The notes beneath the pieces are model-generated. The model was not told the origin of the DNA. It worked only from the letters and a program-made list of their open reading frames with translations, and did not search any database. From contig NZ_BBOJ01000022.1 of assembly GCF_000974445.1 (NCBI RefSeq), forward strand, positions 1 through 64,000: a DNA stretch of 64,000 nt. The letters run 5' to 3'. Made by a program: the position numbers and the translations under genes. The DNA is from Lentzea aerocolonigenes (GTDB lineage: Bacteria > Actinomycetota > Actinomycetes > Mycobacteriales > Pseudonocardiaceae). The stretch's first letter is position 1; every line of letters starts with the position of its first letter. Of this stretch, positions 1-10,701 are shown piece by piece.

Positions 1-41
1 GGAAACTCAGCCTTGAGGGCGGCGATGATCTGGGTTTTCAC
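1..41 (-). CDS. IS3-family transposase OrfB (DDE catalytic part), partial
   Basis: Only the first 13 codons are present, reading VKTQIIAALKAEF, which is the usual opening of IS3 OrfB integrase-like transposases. The GTG start (41-39) overlaps the TGA stop of orfA (40-38) as GTGA, in the -1 frame relative to orfA. Expression could therefore be by translational coupling or by the frameshift fusion typical of the family. The catalytic DDE residues are off the window. Confidence 0.7.
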   Translation of the reverse strand, partial: MKTQIIAALKAEF

Positions 42-523
42 CCTCGCCCCTGCTCCCTCAAGGCCCGCAATTTTTTCAGGTAGGCGACTTCCGCGGACAG
101 CAGCAGGTTCTCCGCCCGCAACCGTTCCAGCTCACTGTCGGCAGGCGCGGACGCACCACCGGCAGGACGGCCCTTCCGCTTGGGCCGCAACGCTTCCTCG
201 CCCTCACTGCGATACGCCCGAACCCAGGTATCGACCAGCTTGGGCGAGGACAGACCGTGCTCGCGCGCCAGCTCGAGCGCCGTCGCCTCACCACTGACAT
301 ACCGGCGCACGACCTCGAGCTTGAACTCGAACGTGAACGACGGCTTGCCCGGCTTCCTCATCAGCGCTCCCGCGCTCCGCAGCATCCAACGATCACGCAA
401 GCGTCGCACCGCCGTCGGCGACACACCCAACCGGGTCGCCACAGCCTTCGCGCCATACCCGTTCTCGAACAACACGACAGCGGATGCCCGCTCCCGCTCA
501 GACAACGAACTACCTGGATGCAC
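38..523 (-). CDS. IS3-family transposase OrfA (DNA-binding subunit)
   Basis: A 161-residue IS3-type OrfA. It has two helix-turn-helix segments: around residues 15-40 (GAKAVATRLGVSPTAVRRL) and around 60-90 (TALELAREHGLS). A basic stretch (RPKRKGRP) follows, then a C-terminal heptad-like leucine zipper (ELERLRAENLLLSAEVAYLKK) for multimerisation. OrfA recognises the terminal repeats and joins OrfB to form the transposase. The GTG at 523 is chosen because GGGGAGTGG lies just before it. The frame remains open to a TTG at 565, only 18 bases inside the IS end, which would be a tight leader. It overlaps orfB by 4 bases. Confidence 0.8.
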   Translation of the reverse strand: MHPGSSLSERERASAVVLFENGYGAKAVATRLGVSPTAVRRLRDRWMLRSAGALMRKPGKPSFTFEFKLEVVRRYVSGEATALELAREHGLSSPKLVDTWVRAYRSEGEEALRPKRKGRPAGGASAPADSELERLRAENLLLSAEVAYLKKLRALREQGRG

Positions 524-583
524 CCCACCACTCCCCGGAGAGCCGGAACTGGATTCCCAGTCCAACTTCCGGGGAGCGGTTCA

Positions 584-766
584 CGATCGGGGCGCCCCTT
601 TTCGCACATCCAGGGGTCGGCCGGAGGGCACACCACGGTCGCCGCTGCCAGGACGAGGCTGGCGGGTATGGGCTACGACCTGCGCGAGCCCAGTCCCGTC
701 CCGATCACGGAGAGCACGGCGGGCCCGTTCCCGTACGAACCGGACCCGCCGAACCACCTCCTCTGA
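584..766 (+). pseudogene. Possible 3' remnant of a gene cut by the IS element
   Basis: Directly outside the IS end, one plus-strand frame stays open to a TGA at 764-766. From ATG 669 its codons almost all end in G or C, reading MGYDLREPSPVPITESTAGP and ending PNHLL. This codon use is like a real gene, but there is no start signal and the 5' part would lie across the IS. It may be the C-terminal end of an interrupted gene, or chance. I do not recognise the protein. Confidence 0.3.
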
Positions 767-769
767 GCC

Positions 770-3709
<2,940 letters not shown>

Positions 3710-3716
3710 GGCGACG

Positions 3717-3722
3717 AGTCTA
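3717..3722 (-). promoter_or_regulatory. Leaderless -10 box of glyS
   Basis: TAGACT on the minus strand ends 7 nt before the GTG start of glyS. No ribosome-binding site is visible between them, so transcription probably begins at or next to the start codon. Confidence 0.55.
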
Positions 3723-3743
3723 CGAAACAGACAAAACCGCTGG

Positions 3744-3757
3744 TCAAGGGGCCTTGA
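3744..3757. promoter_or_regulatory. Inverted repeat between glyS and the LCP gene
   Basis: TCAAGG-GG-CCTTGA is a perfect 6-bp inverted repeat with a 2-bp centre, lying upstream of the glyS -10 box and about 95 bp before the LCP start. It could be an operator shared by the divergent genes. No binding protein can be named. Confidence 0.3.
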
Positions 3758-3852
3758 TCAGGTGGTGTGCGCCACTGTGCCACCCTGTGCACAACCGAGT
3801 GGAGTCTCCGCACGTCTACTTGGTGTACCCGAATGTGCCGAGAGGAGTGGGT

Positions 3853-5751
3853 GTGGACAACCGGCCGCCGCGGCCAGGAGACCCGAACGGTTCTCCCAGG
3901 CGACCCTCAGCCACCCCGCGTCCCCAGGCGGGTCAGCCCCGACGTCCGCAGGTCCCGCCACGCGGGTCGGAGCCGCCGCGCCGCGAGCCGCGGCAGCAGC
4001 CCGGCCGGGCGGAACCGCCGAAGCGGGAGCGCTCCGAACCGCCGCGTCGTGAGCCGCAGCGCCGCGAACCGCCGAAGCGCGAGTCCGCGAGCAGGAGCGA
4101 GTCCGCGAGCAGGAGCGAGTCCCCGCGCCGGGAGCCCCAGCGCCCCGCTCGCGCCACGTCGTCCGGCCCGCGGCCCCGTCCGGCGGCCGACCGCCCGACG
4201 GTCCGCACGACACCGGCCAAGGCGAAGCAGACCCCGGCCGCCCGGCCACGTCCCAGGCCCGCGGCGGCCCGCCGGCCGAGCGCGGCCAAGCGCGGCGCGT
4301 CCACCGGCGCCAAGATCTTCGTCAGCATGTTGTCCGCGGTGATCCTGCTGGTCACCGGCATCGCGTGGCAGAACCTGAAGTCGCTGACCGACGGCCTCAC
4401 CAAGCAGGACCTGAACCTCGCCGACGCCGGGGAGAAGCCCGCCGACGGCGCGATCGACATCCTGCTGGTCGGCATGGACAGCCGCACCGACTCCAAGGGC
4501 AACCCGCTGCCGCAGAACATCCTCAACGAGCTGCAGGCGGGCGGCAGCGACGACGGCGGTTTCAACACCGACACGCTGATCCTGCTGCACATCCCGAACG
4601 ACAGCGGCAAGGCCTACGCCGTGTCGTTCCCCCGCGACTCCTACGTGAAGATCGCGGGCGGGTTCGGGCGGCACAAGATCAACTCTGCCTACGGTTACGC
4701 CAAGGGTCAAGCCGCCGAGAAGCTCCAGGGCAGCGGCAAGAGCGCCCCGGACATCGAGATGGAGTCGCGCAAGGCCGGCGCGAACAACCTCATCGAGACC
4801 ATCCAGAACCTGACCAGCGTCAAGATCGACCACTACGCCGAGGTCAACCTGGTCGGTTTCTACGAGATCACCAAGGCCATCGGCGGCATCGACGTCTGCC
4901 TCAACAAGAACGTCCGCGACAGCTTCTCGGGCGCGAACTTCAAGGCGGGCCCGCAGACCATCGAGGGCAAGAGCGCGCTGGCGTTCGTCCGGCAGCGCCA
5001 CGGCCTGCCCATGGGCGACCTGGACCGAGTCGTGCGCCAGCAGGTCTTCATGGCGGGCCTCGCGAAGAAGATGCTGTCGGCGGGCGTGCTCACCGACAGC
5101 AAGAAGCGCAACGACATGATCAAGGCCGTGAGCGGCGCGATCGTGCTCGACGACGGCTGGGACATCACCAAGTTCGCCCTGCAGATGAAGGACATGACGG
5201 GCGGCAACATGACGTTCCAGACGATCCCGACCGGCAACCCCGACCTGCAGACGCCCGAGGACGGCTCCGCGGTCGAGGTCGACGAGTCCGAGGTGCACGC
5301 GTTCGTGAAGAACCTCGGCAAGGCCCCGGCGACCTCCACGCCGGTGGACCCGAAGTTCAACAACGCCTCGGTGACCGTGGACGTCCGCAACGCCTCCGGC
5401 CAGGCGGGCCTCGCGGCCCAGGTGCAGCAGTCGCTCGTCGCGAAGGGCTTCAAGGCGGGCCAGACCGGCAACGCCGAGGCGATGACGAAGTCGGTCGTCC
5501 GCTACGGCAAGGGCGGCGAGGCCGGTGCGAACGCGGTCCAGAACGCGCTCGGCGGCATGAAGATCGAGGAGGACGTGAACATCCCGGCCGGCACGGCCCG
5601 CGTCTTCCTCGGCTCGGACTACTCCGGTCCCGGCGCGCAGGGCTTCTCCAGCTCCGGAGCGCTCAACTTGGACGGTGCGCGGCAGCAGCCCGCCCCCGAC
5701 CCGAACGCCCCCACGCCCATCACCGCAGACGGCGTACGCTGCGTAAACTGA
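3853..5751 (+). CDS. LytR-CpsA-Psr (LCP) family cell-wall glycopolymer ligase
   Basis: LCP proteins transfer undecaprenyl-linked glycopolymers such as arabinogalactan or teichoic-type polymers to peptidoglycan. The 632-residue protein has a cytoplasmic N-terminal tail of about 150 residues rich in Pro, Arg and Glu, including tandem SESASR repeats near residue 80-95. One membrane segment follows near 154-175, then an extracellular LCP domain from about 200 (ILLVGMDSR, FNTDTLILLHI, VSFPRDSYVKI, FVRQRHGLPMGDLDRVVRQQ) with the Asp and Arg residues that bind pyrophosphate lipid. A LytR_C domain lies near 504-590. GTG 3853 is chosen because GAGAGGAG is 6 nt upstream; GTG 3847 is in frame too. Which polymer it transfers cannot be read from the sequence. 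Confidence 0.9.
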   Translation: MDNRPPRPGDPNGSPRRPSATPRPQAGQPRRPQVPPRGSEPPRREPRQQPGRAEPPKRERSEPPRREPQRREPPKRESASRSESASRSESPRREPQRPARATSSGPRPRPAADRPTVRTTPAKAKQTPAARPRPRPAAARRPSAAKRGASTGAKIFVSMLSAVILLVTGIAWQNLKSLTDGLTKQDLNLADAGEKPADGAIDILLVGMDSRTDSKGNPLPQNILNELQAGGSDDGGFNTDTLILLHIPNDSGKAYAVSFPRDSYVKIAGGFGRHKINSAYGYAKGQAAEKLQGSGKSAPDIEMESRKAGANNLIETIQNLTSVKIDHYAEVNLVGFYEITKAIGGIDVCLNKNVRDSFSGANFKAGPQTIEGKSALAFVRQRHGLPMGDLDRVVRQQVFMAGLAKKMLSAGVLTDSKKRNDMIKAVSGAIVLDDGWDITKFALQMKDMTGGNMTFQTIPTGNPDLQTPEDGSAVEVDESEVHAFVKNLGKAPATSTPVDPKFNNASVTVDVRNASGQAGLAAQVQQSLVAKGFKAGQTGNAEAMTKSVVRYGKGGEAGANAVQNALGGMKIEEDVNIPAGTARVFLGSDYSGPGAQGFSSSGALNLDGARQQPAPDPNAPTPITADGVRCVN

Positions 5752-5865
5752 TACCCAGAGTAGAGCGATGTACCCCGTTCGGGGGATTCTGCCAGTAAGT
5801 TGCGTAAGCGCCGAAGCACTGGCGCCTTCCATCACCGTGAGACCCGCTCACGGGGTGGAGGACCA

Positions 5866-6351
5866 GTGCACACTGCGAACGGCCAAATCGACACAGCGGC
5901 GTACCAGCGCGTGCTCGGTGATGAGATCCGCAGCCTTCGCAAGCAGCGCGGCTGGACCCGCAAGGAGCTCAACAAGCGCCTGCAGACCGAGATCTCGCTG
6001 CAGACGCTGGCGACCTACGAGCTAGGCACCCGGCAGTGCTCCGTCGTGCGCCTGGTGGAGATCTGCCACGCGCTCGACGTCCCGGCGCACGAGGTGCTCG
6101 CGCGCGTCCACGAACGCTTCTTCGGCGACACCCCGGCCGGCCACCTGACGCTGAACCTCGCCGCCGTCGCCGCCACCGACAACCCGCGTCTGGTGCCGCT
6201 GCGCCGGTGGGCCGCGGGACGCCTGCACGTGCTGCCGCCGGGCGCCTCGCCCGAGGTGCACCTCGACCTGCCCGCCCTGGAGAACATGGCACAGCTGTGC
6301 CAGCTGCCGACCGTCGAACTGATCCGAATCCTGCGCGGCATGACCCGCTGA
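5866..6351 (+). CDS. XRE-type helix-turn-helix regulator
   Basis: A 161-residue cytoplasmic DNA-binding protein. An XRE helix-turn-helix spans about residues 14-70 (LGDEIRSLRKQRGW, ISLQTLATYELGTR, VVRLVEICHALDVPAHEVL). A C-terminal region ends in PTVELIRILRGMTR, which may be for dimerisation or sensing. GTG 5866 is chosen because GGTGGAGGA lies 4 nt before it; the frame is open further upstream without a better site. The gene stands between the LCP gene and serS on the same strand. Its targets are unknown; single-domain proteins of this shape are common in actinobacteria. Confidence 0.8.
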   Translation: MHTANGQIDTAAYQRVLGDEIRSLRKQRGWTRKELNKRLQTEISLQTLATYELGTRQCSVVRLVEICHALDVPAHEVLARVHERFFGDTPAGHLTLNLAAVAATDNPRLVPLRRWAAGRLHVLPPGASPEVHLDLPALENMAQLCQLPTVELIRILRGMTR

Positions 6352-6400
6352 CCCCCACCGCCCTTTTACGGCCCCGGACAAATACATTTCCCGCACGCGA

Positions 6401-6406
6401 TACACT
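6401..6406 (+). promoter_or_regulatory. Candidate -10 box of serS
   Basis: TACACT lies in a locally AT-richer stretch (6380-6450) about 49 nt before the serS start. The -35 region is not clear. Confidence 0.3.
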
Positions 6407-6454
6407 CGCCGCACTGGGAATGCGTTTATCTCATTGTCCGGATTGGAGCCGACC

Positions 6455-7744
6455 GTGCACGACCACCACGTCCTCTTGGCCGACGCCGAGAGCGCGACGC
6501 GCCGCCTCGCCCGGCGCGGGTTCGCGTTCGACCCGGAGCCGCTGAGGGACCTGTCCTCCCGGCGGGTCGCGGCGATCAAGACCGGGGACGACCTTCGTGC
6601 ACAGTCCAAGCAGGTCGCGGCGGAGGTGCAGCGCCAGGCCAAGGCCGGTGGTGACATCGAGGGCCTCAAGGCCCTGGCGCGCGACCTGAAAGAGAAGATC
6701 AAGGAATCGGAAACCGAGGTCGCGCAGCTGCAGGCGGAACTGCGCGAAGTTCTGCTCGGCATTCCCAACTTTCCTCTCGACGAAATTCCGGACGGTTTCT
6801 CCGAGGAAGAGGCGCGCGAACTCCGCACGTGGGGCGAGGTGCCGAAATTCGACTTCGAACCGAAGGACCACGTCGACCTCGCCGAGGCGATGGGGATCTT
6901 CGACTTCGGCCGCGCCACCAAGCTCGCCGGACCGCGGTTCGCCGTGGGCCGCAGCGCGGGTGCGCGTTTGGAACGCGGGCTGGTGAACTTCCTGCTCGAC
7001 CTGCACACCCAGCAGCACGGGTACGAGGAGTTCTCCGTACCGCACCTGGTCAACGCCCCGACGATGACGGGCACGGGCCAGCTGCCGAAGTTCGAGGAGG
7101 ACCTCTTCAAGACCTCCGTCGGCGACCGGGCGCTCTACCTCATCCCGACCGCCGAGGTGCCGCTCACGAACTTCTACGCGAACGAGATCCTCGACCGCCG
7201 GCAGCTGCCGCTCGCGTTCACCACGCACACGCCGTGCTACCGGTCGGAGGCGGGCTCGTACGGCCGCGACACCCGCGGCATCCTGCGACTGCACCAGTTC
7301 GCCAAGGTCGAGATGGTCCGGCTGTGCGAGGCCGGCCAGGCCCTGGCCGAGCTGGAGAAGATGGTCGGCCACGCCGAGGCGTGCCTGCAGAAGCTCGGCC
7401 TCGCCTACCGGGTGGTCGTGCTCGCCGCCGGTGACACCGGGTTCTCCTCGGAGATCACCTACGACCTCGAGGTGTGGCTGCCGAGCCAGGACCGCTACCG
7501 CGAGATCTCGTCCTGCTCGAGCTGCAACACGTTCCAGGCCAGGCGCGCGAACATCCGCACGACCGACGCGGACGGCAACCGCCAGTTCGTCGCCACGCTG
7601 AACGGCTCGGGCCTGCCGATCGGCCGCACGGTCGCGGCGATCCTGGAGCAGGGCCAGCAGGAGGACGGCTCCGTGGTGATGCCCGAGGCGCTCGTGCCGT
7701 ACCTGGGCTTCTCGCGGATCCAGCCGGACGGCAAGACCGTCTGA
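6455..7744 (+). CDS. serS: Seryl-tRNA synthetase of a non-actinobacterial subtype
   Basis: This 429-residue class II synthetase charges tRNA-Ser. It has an N-terminal coiled-coil arm (about 30-105), then motif 2 near residue 258 (PCYRSEAGSYGRDTRG) and motif 3 near 392 (GRTVAAILEQGQQEDGS). The serine pocket motif IPTAEVPLTN lies near 229. Actinobacterial housekeeping SerRS usually starts MIDLR and has VGTSEVPLAGYH in the pocket; this one instead resembles Gram-negative or firmicute enzymes. Extra SerRS copies of this kind are known from antibiotic pathways (VlmL in valanimycin, AlbS in albomycin), but no such cluster is visible here. GTG 6455 is chosen because GGAG is 6 nt upstream. Codon use at 6690-6860 is somewhat richer in A and T at third positions than its neighbours. 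Confidence 0.9.
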   Translation: MHDHHVLLADAESATRRLARRGFAFDPEPLRDLSSRRVAAIKTGDDLRAQSKQVAAEVQRQAKAGGDIEGLKALARDLKEKIKESETEVAQLQAELREVLLGIPNFPLDEIPDGFSEEEARELRTWGEVPKFDFEPKDHVDLAEAMGIFDFGRATKLAGPRFAVGRSAGARLERGLVNFLLDLHTQQHGYEEFSVPHLVNAPTMTGTGQLPKFEEDLFKTSVGDRALYLIPTAEVPLTNFYANEILDRRQLPLAFTTHTPCYRSEAGSYGRDTRGILRLHQFAKVEMVRLCEAGQALAELEKMVGHAEACLQKLGLAYRVVVLAAGDTGFSSEITYDLEVWLPSQDRYREISSCSSCNTFQARRANIRTTDADGNRQFVATLNGSGLPIGRTVAAILEQGQQEDGSVVMPEALVPYLGFSRIQPDGKTV

Positions 7745-7934
7745 GACTCGTGTGCGGGGCCCAGGTCGTCAGGGCACCGGCCCCGCACATCGGTTCGAGC
7801 TGTCGTTCGGGCTGCTCCTCGCGTCCGCGCACACCAGGAAGTCCGATGTGGACAGTGATTCCGCGGCCGCGACGACGACGGGCGTGGTGGCCCACCAGGA
7901 AGGGCGGTGGTGTCACGCCGGTAGCATCGCCGGG

Positions 7935-9182
7935 GTGAACGATTCCCCCGCCCGCCTCCCTCTGCGCACCGCAGCCGCCGTGAAGCTGGGCAACCTGAGC
8001 TCCACGCTGTCCCAGAAGATGGGTCTCGGCGCCGGCGGCATGATCGGTGGCCGGGTGGCGCTGAAGCTCGACCCGCAGGCGCTCAACCGTCTCACGCAGG
8101 GCCGCAAGGTCGCCGTCGTGACAGGCACCAACGGCAAGACCACCAGCACGATGATGCTGGCCAGGGCCGTCGCCGCGCTGGGTGAGGTCGCCACGAACCA
8201 CAGCGGCGCGAACATGCCCGACGGCCACGTCACGGCGCTGTCGAAGCAGCCGGACGCCCCGTTCGCCGTGCTGGAGTGCGACGAGGGCTACTTCCCCGCC
8301 GTCGCCGGCGCGAGCCACCCGGCCGTCGCGGTGATCCTGAACCTCAGCCGCGACCAGCTCGACCGCGTCGGTGAGGTCCGCACCATCGAACGTTCGTTGC
8401 GGGACGCCATCTCCGCGCTCCAGAACTGCACGATCGTCGCCAACTGCGACGACGTGATGGTCACCAGCGCGGCTTGGAACGCCTCCAAGGTCATCTGGGT
8501 CGCCACCGGCACCGGCTGGCACCACGACTCCGCGAGCTGCCCCCGGTGCGGCAACCCGATCCGCTGGCAGGGCGAGCACTGGCACTGCACTGGCTGCGAC
8601 CTCGCACGCCCGCACCCGAACTGGATCACCGCCGACGAAGCGATGATCACGCCGGAGCACCAGAAGCTCGAGCTGCGCCTCACGCTGCCGGGCAAGTTCA
8701 ACCAGGCCAACGCCGTCATGGCGTCCGCGGCCGCGCACGCCATGGGTGTGCCCACGGAGGAGGCGGTCGCACGGCTGCGTGGCGTCTCCAACGTGAGCGG
8801 CCGCTACCGCACGATCCAGCGCAACGGTCGCAGCGCGCGCCTGTTGCTCTCGAAGAACCCCGCGGGCTGGAGCGAGACCCTCACGGTCGTCAAGGAGGCC
8901 AACCACCCGGCCGTCCTGGTGATCAACGCCCAGGAGGCCGACGGCCGCGACCTGAGCTGGCTGTGGGACGTCCCGTTCGAACGACTGCAGGGCCGCACGG
9001 TCATCGCGTCCGGCGAGCGCGCGACCGACCTCGCGGTCCGCCTGACCTACGCCGAAGTCGAGCACACGATCGTGCCCGACCCGCTGAAGGCCATCGACCA
9101 GATGCCGCCGGGGGCGGTCGAGGTCATCGCCAACTACACCGCGTTCCGCGACTTGAATGCCAGGGCTGCCGCTGATGAGTGA
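7935..9182 (+). CDS. murT: Lipid II isoglutaminyl synthase, MurT subunit
   Basis: MurT and GatD together amidate the alpha-carboxyl of the second-position D-glutamate in lipid II. The 415-residue protein has a Mur-ligase ATP-binding loop (VTGTNGKTTST, near residue 61) and acidic substrate residues (LECDEGYF). A four-cysteine zinc ribbon (CPRCG...CTGC, about 202-222) inserted in the central domain is a known MurT mark that separates it from MurC-F. A C-terminal DUF1727 region follows. GTG 7935 lies 7 nt after TAGCAT (7922-7927), so it is probably leaderless; the longer in-frame extension is rejected. It overlaps gatD by 8 bases, which fits a stable complex made from one mRNA. Confidence 0.95.
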   Translation: MNDSPARLPLRTAAAVKLGNLSSTLSQKMGLGAGGMIGGRVALKLDPQALNRLTQGRKVAVVTGTNGKTTSTMMLARAVAALGEVATNHSGANMPDGHVTALSKQPDAPFAVLECDEGYFPAVAGASHPAVAVILNLSRDQLDRVGEVRTIERSLRDAISALQNCTIVANCDDVMVTSAAWNASKVIWVATGTGWHHDSASCPRCGNPIRWQGEHWHCTGCDLARPHPNWITADEAMITPEHQKLELRLTLPGKFNQANAVMASAAAHAMGVPTEEAVARLRGVSNVSGRYRTIQRNGRSARLLLSKNPAGWSETLTVVKEANHPAVLVINAQEADGRDLSWLWDVPFERLQGRTVIASGERATDLAVRLTYAEVEHTIVPDPLKAIDQMPPGAVEVIANYTAFRDLNARAAADE

Positions 9183-9882
9183 GTCGACAATCCAGATCGC
9201 GCTCGTGCTGCCGGATCTCCTCGGCACATATGGGGACTTCGGCAACGCCGTGGTGCTCGAGAAGCGCATGGCGTGGCGCGGGATCAAGGCCGAGATCGTG
9301 CCGATCAACTACGGCGAGCCGGTGCCGGACTCGTGCGACATCTACGTCGTCGGCGGCGGTGAGGACACCGCGCAGACGCTGGCGGTGAAGCACCTGCGCG
9401 AGCACCCCGGTCTCCAGCGCGCCGTCACGAAGAACGCCGTGGTGCTGGGCGTCTGCGCCGGCATCCAGATCTTCGGCGAGAGCTTCACCCGTGCCGACAA
9501 CATCACCCACCCCGGCATGGGCCTGATCGACTCGACCTCGCACGCGGGCGGCAGCCGCGCGATCGGCGAGGTGCTCGCGGAGCCCGCGAACGGGCTTTTC
9601 GAAGGCGTGCTGACCGGGTTCGAGAACCACCAGGGCCGCACCGTGCTCGGGCCGTCCGCCCAGCCGCTCGCGCACGTCAAGGTCGGCACCGGCAACGACG
9701 GCAGCGTCGAGGGCGCCGTCCAGGGCCGGATCGTCTGCACGTACCTGCACGGCCCGGTGCTGCCGCGCAACCCGCAGCTCGCGGACATGCTGATCGAATG
9801 GGCGACGGGCACGAAGGTCGCGCCGCTCGACCTGCCCGCCGTGACCGCTATGCGAGCTGAGCGGGTGAAGGCAGCTTCATAA
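9175..9882 (+). CDS. gatD: Lipid II isoglutaminyl synthase, GatD glutaminase subunit
   Basis: GatD releases ammonia from glutamine for MurT. The 235-residue class I amidotransferase has its nucleophile at Cys94 (LGVCAGIQIFGE) and the catalytic His at 192 (YLHGPVLPRNP), positions close to those in characterised GatD. It resembles CobB/CobQ amidotransferases and is often misannotated as cobyric acid synthase; its length and the overlap with murT settle the assignment. ATG 9175 lies inside the end of murT. The 3' end overlaps the convergent TetR gene by 35 bases. Confidence 0.95.
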   Translation: MSESTIQIALVLPDLLGTYGDFGNAVVLEKRMAWRGIKAEIVPINYGEPVPDSCDIYVVGGGEDTAQTLAVKHLREHPGLQRAVTKNAVVLGVCAGIQIFGESFTRADNITHPGMGLIDSTSHAGGSRAIGEVLAEPANGLFEGVLTGFENHQGRTVLGPSAQPLAHVKVGTGNDGSVEGAVQGRIVCTYLHGPVLPRNPQLADMLIEWATGTKVAPLDLPAVTAMRAERVKAAS

Positions 9883-10471
9883 GGCGTTCGGCGACACCCG
9901 GCCAGATCACGGCCATCACGTAGTCGGTCGCGAGCGCGGGTCCCACCGAGGGCCTGCGCTCGCACCACACGGCGAGTCGTTCACACGCCCCGACCACGAT
10001 CTCGGCGAACGCCTCCGCCTCCAGCGGGTCGATCGCGGGCGCGAACGACACCAGCACGGACCCGATCATGTCCGTCTGCTGCTGCCTGATCCCCTCGACC
10101 TCCTCCTGCGCCGACGGCACCGCGATCGCCGCCTCCTGCCGCAGCAGCGCCCAGGACCTCTGGTGGTCGACGATGAACTCGAAGAACGCCCGCAGCCCGA
10201 GCCGCAGGAACTCCTCGGGGCTGCCCGCACCCGCGATCGCCGCCGCGGTCTTGTCCCGCAGCTCGGTGCGCGCCCGGTGGATGCAGCCGATGAGCAGGCC
10301 TTCTTTCGAGCCGAAGTACTCGTAGAGCATCGGCTTCGAGACGCCGACGCGTTCGGCGATCTCGTCCATCGAGGTGGCCAGATACCCCTGTTCGGCGAAG
10401 ATCTCCTCGGCGACGGTGAGCATCTGCGCCATGCGCTGGGCCTTGGGCATGCGGCGCCGCGGAGCAGTCAC
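9848..10471 (-). CDS. TetR-family regulator, divergent from a monooxygenase
   Basis: A 207-residue repressor-type protein. The TetR helix-turn-helix is near residues 15-62 (AEEIFAEQGYLATSMDEIAERVGVSKPMLYEYFGSK, given here as the region 22-57). The C-terminal ligand domain is variable. The GTG start at 10471 has GGGAGG 6 nt upstream. The gene diverges from the flavin monooxygenase at 10702, and two inverted repeats sit near the latter's promoter. The likely role is ligand-relieved repression of the monooxygenase and perhaps itself. The ligand is unknown. Confidence 0.88.
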   Translation of the reverse strand: MTAPRRRMPKAQRMAQMLTVAEEIFAEQGYLATSMDEIAERVGVSKPMLYEYFGSKEGLLIGCIHRARTELRDKTAAAIAGAGSPEEFLRLGLRAFFEFIVDHQRSWALLRQEAAIAVPSAQEEVEGIRQQQTDMIGSVLVSFAPAIDPLEAEAFAEIVVGACERLAVWCERRPSVGPALATDYVMAVIWPGVAERLMKLPSPAQLA

Positions 10472-10648
10472 GAACGCCTCCCGCCGATGGTCGTCATGTC
10501 TTCCCTGGTGATTTCACTGTCGTGCGAACGGCCCGCACGTGCCGGGCCCGCATTCGTTTGGTGTGGAACAGGACTCTGGACGACCGGCACCCTTCCGGCA
10601 AGACCCGCTCGGCCCACCGAGGCACGAATGGAGTCTACCGCTCGTAAC

Positions 10649-10676
10649 TTACTTCGAGTAACCTACTGTGAAGTAG
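10649..10676 (+). promoter_or_regulatory. Two adjacent TetR-type operator palindromes
   Basis: TTACT-TCG-AGTAA (10649-10661) and CTACT-GTGA-AGTAG (10663-10676) are two perfect 5-bp inverted repeats one base apart. They lie 26-53 bp before the monooxygenase ATG, where the promoter should be. Two neighbouring sites suit binding of two TetR dimers. The assignment to the divergent TetR is by position. Confidence 0.55.
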
Positions 10677-10701
10677 CCACCGTGAGCGGAGGGACGTCCC
10701 C

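Larger units (their letters stand above)
1..583 (-). mobile_element. IS3-family insertion sequence, one end
   Basis: The element starts at base 583 on the minus strand with TGAACCGCTCCCCGG, matching the TGAACCGC-type ends of many actinobacterial IS3 elements. It carries orfA (38-523) followed by the first codons of orfB, which runs off the left edge of the window. The other terminal repeat and the target duplication are outside the window, so activity cannot be judged. It lies just beyond the 3' end of glyS. Confidence 0.8.

Noticed and set aside
9175-9882. Cobyric acid synthase (CobQ) for the amidotransferase gene
   Set aside because: The length is 235 residues, the catalytic Cys94 position matches GatD, and it overlaps murT with its zinc ribbon. 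No cobalamin genes are present.
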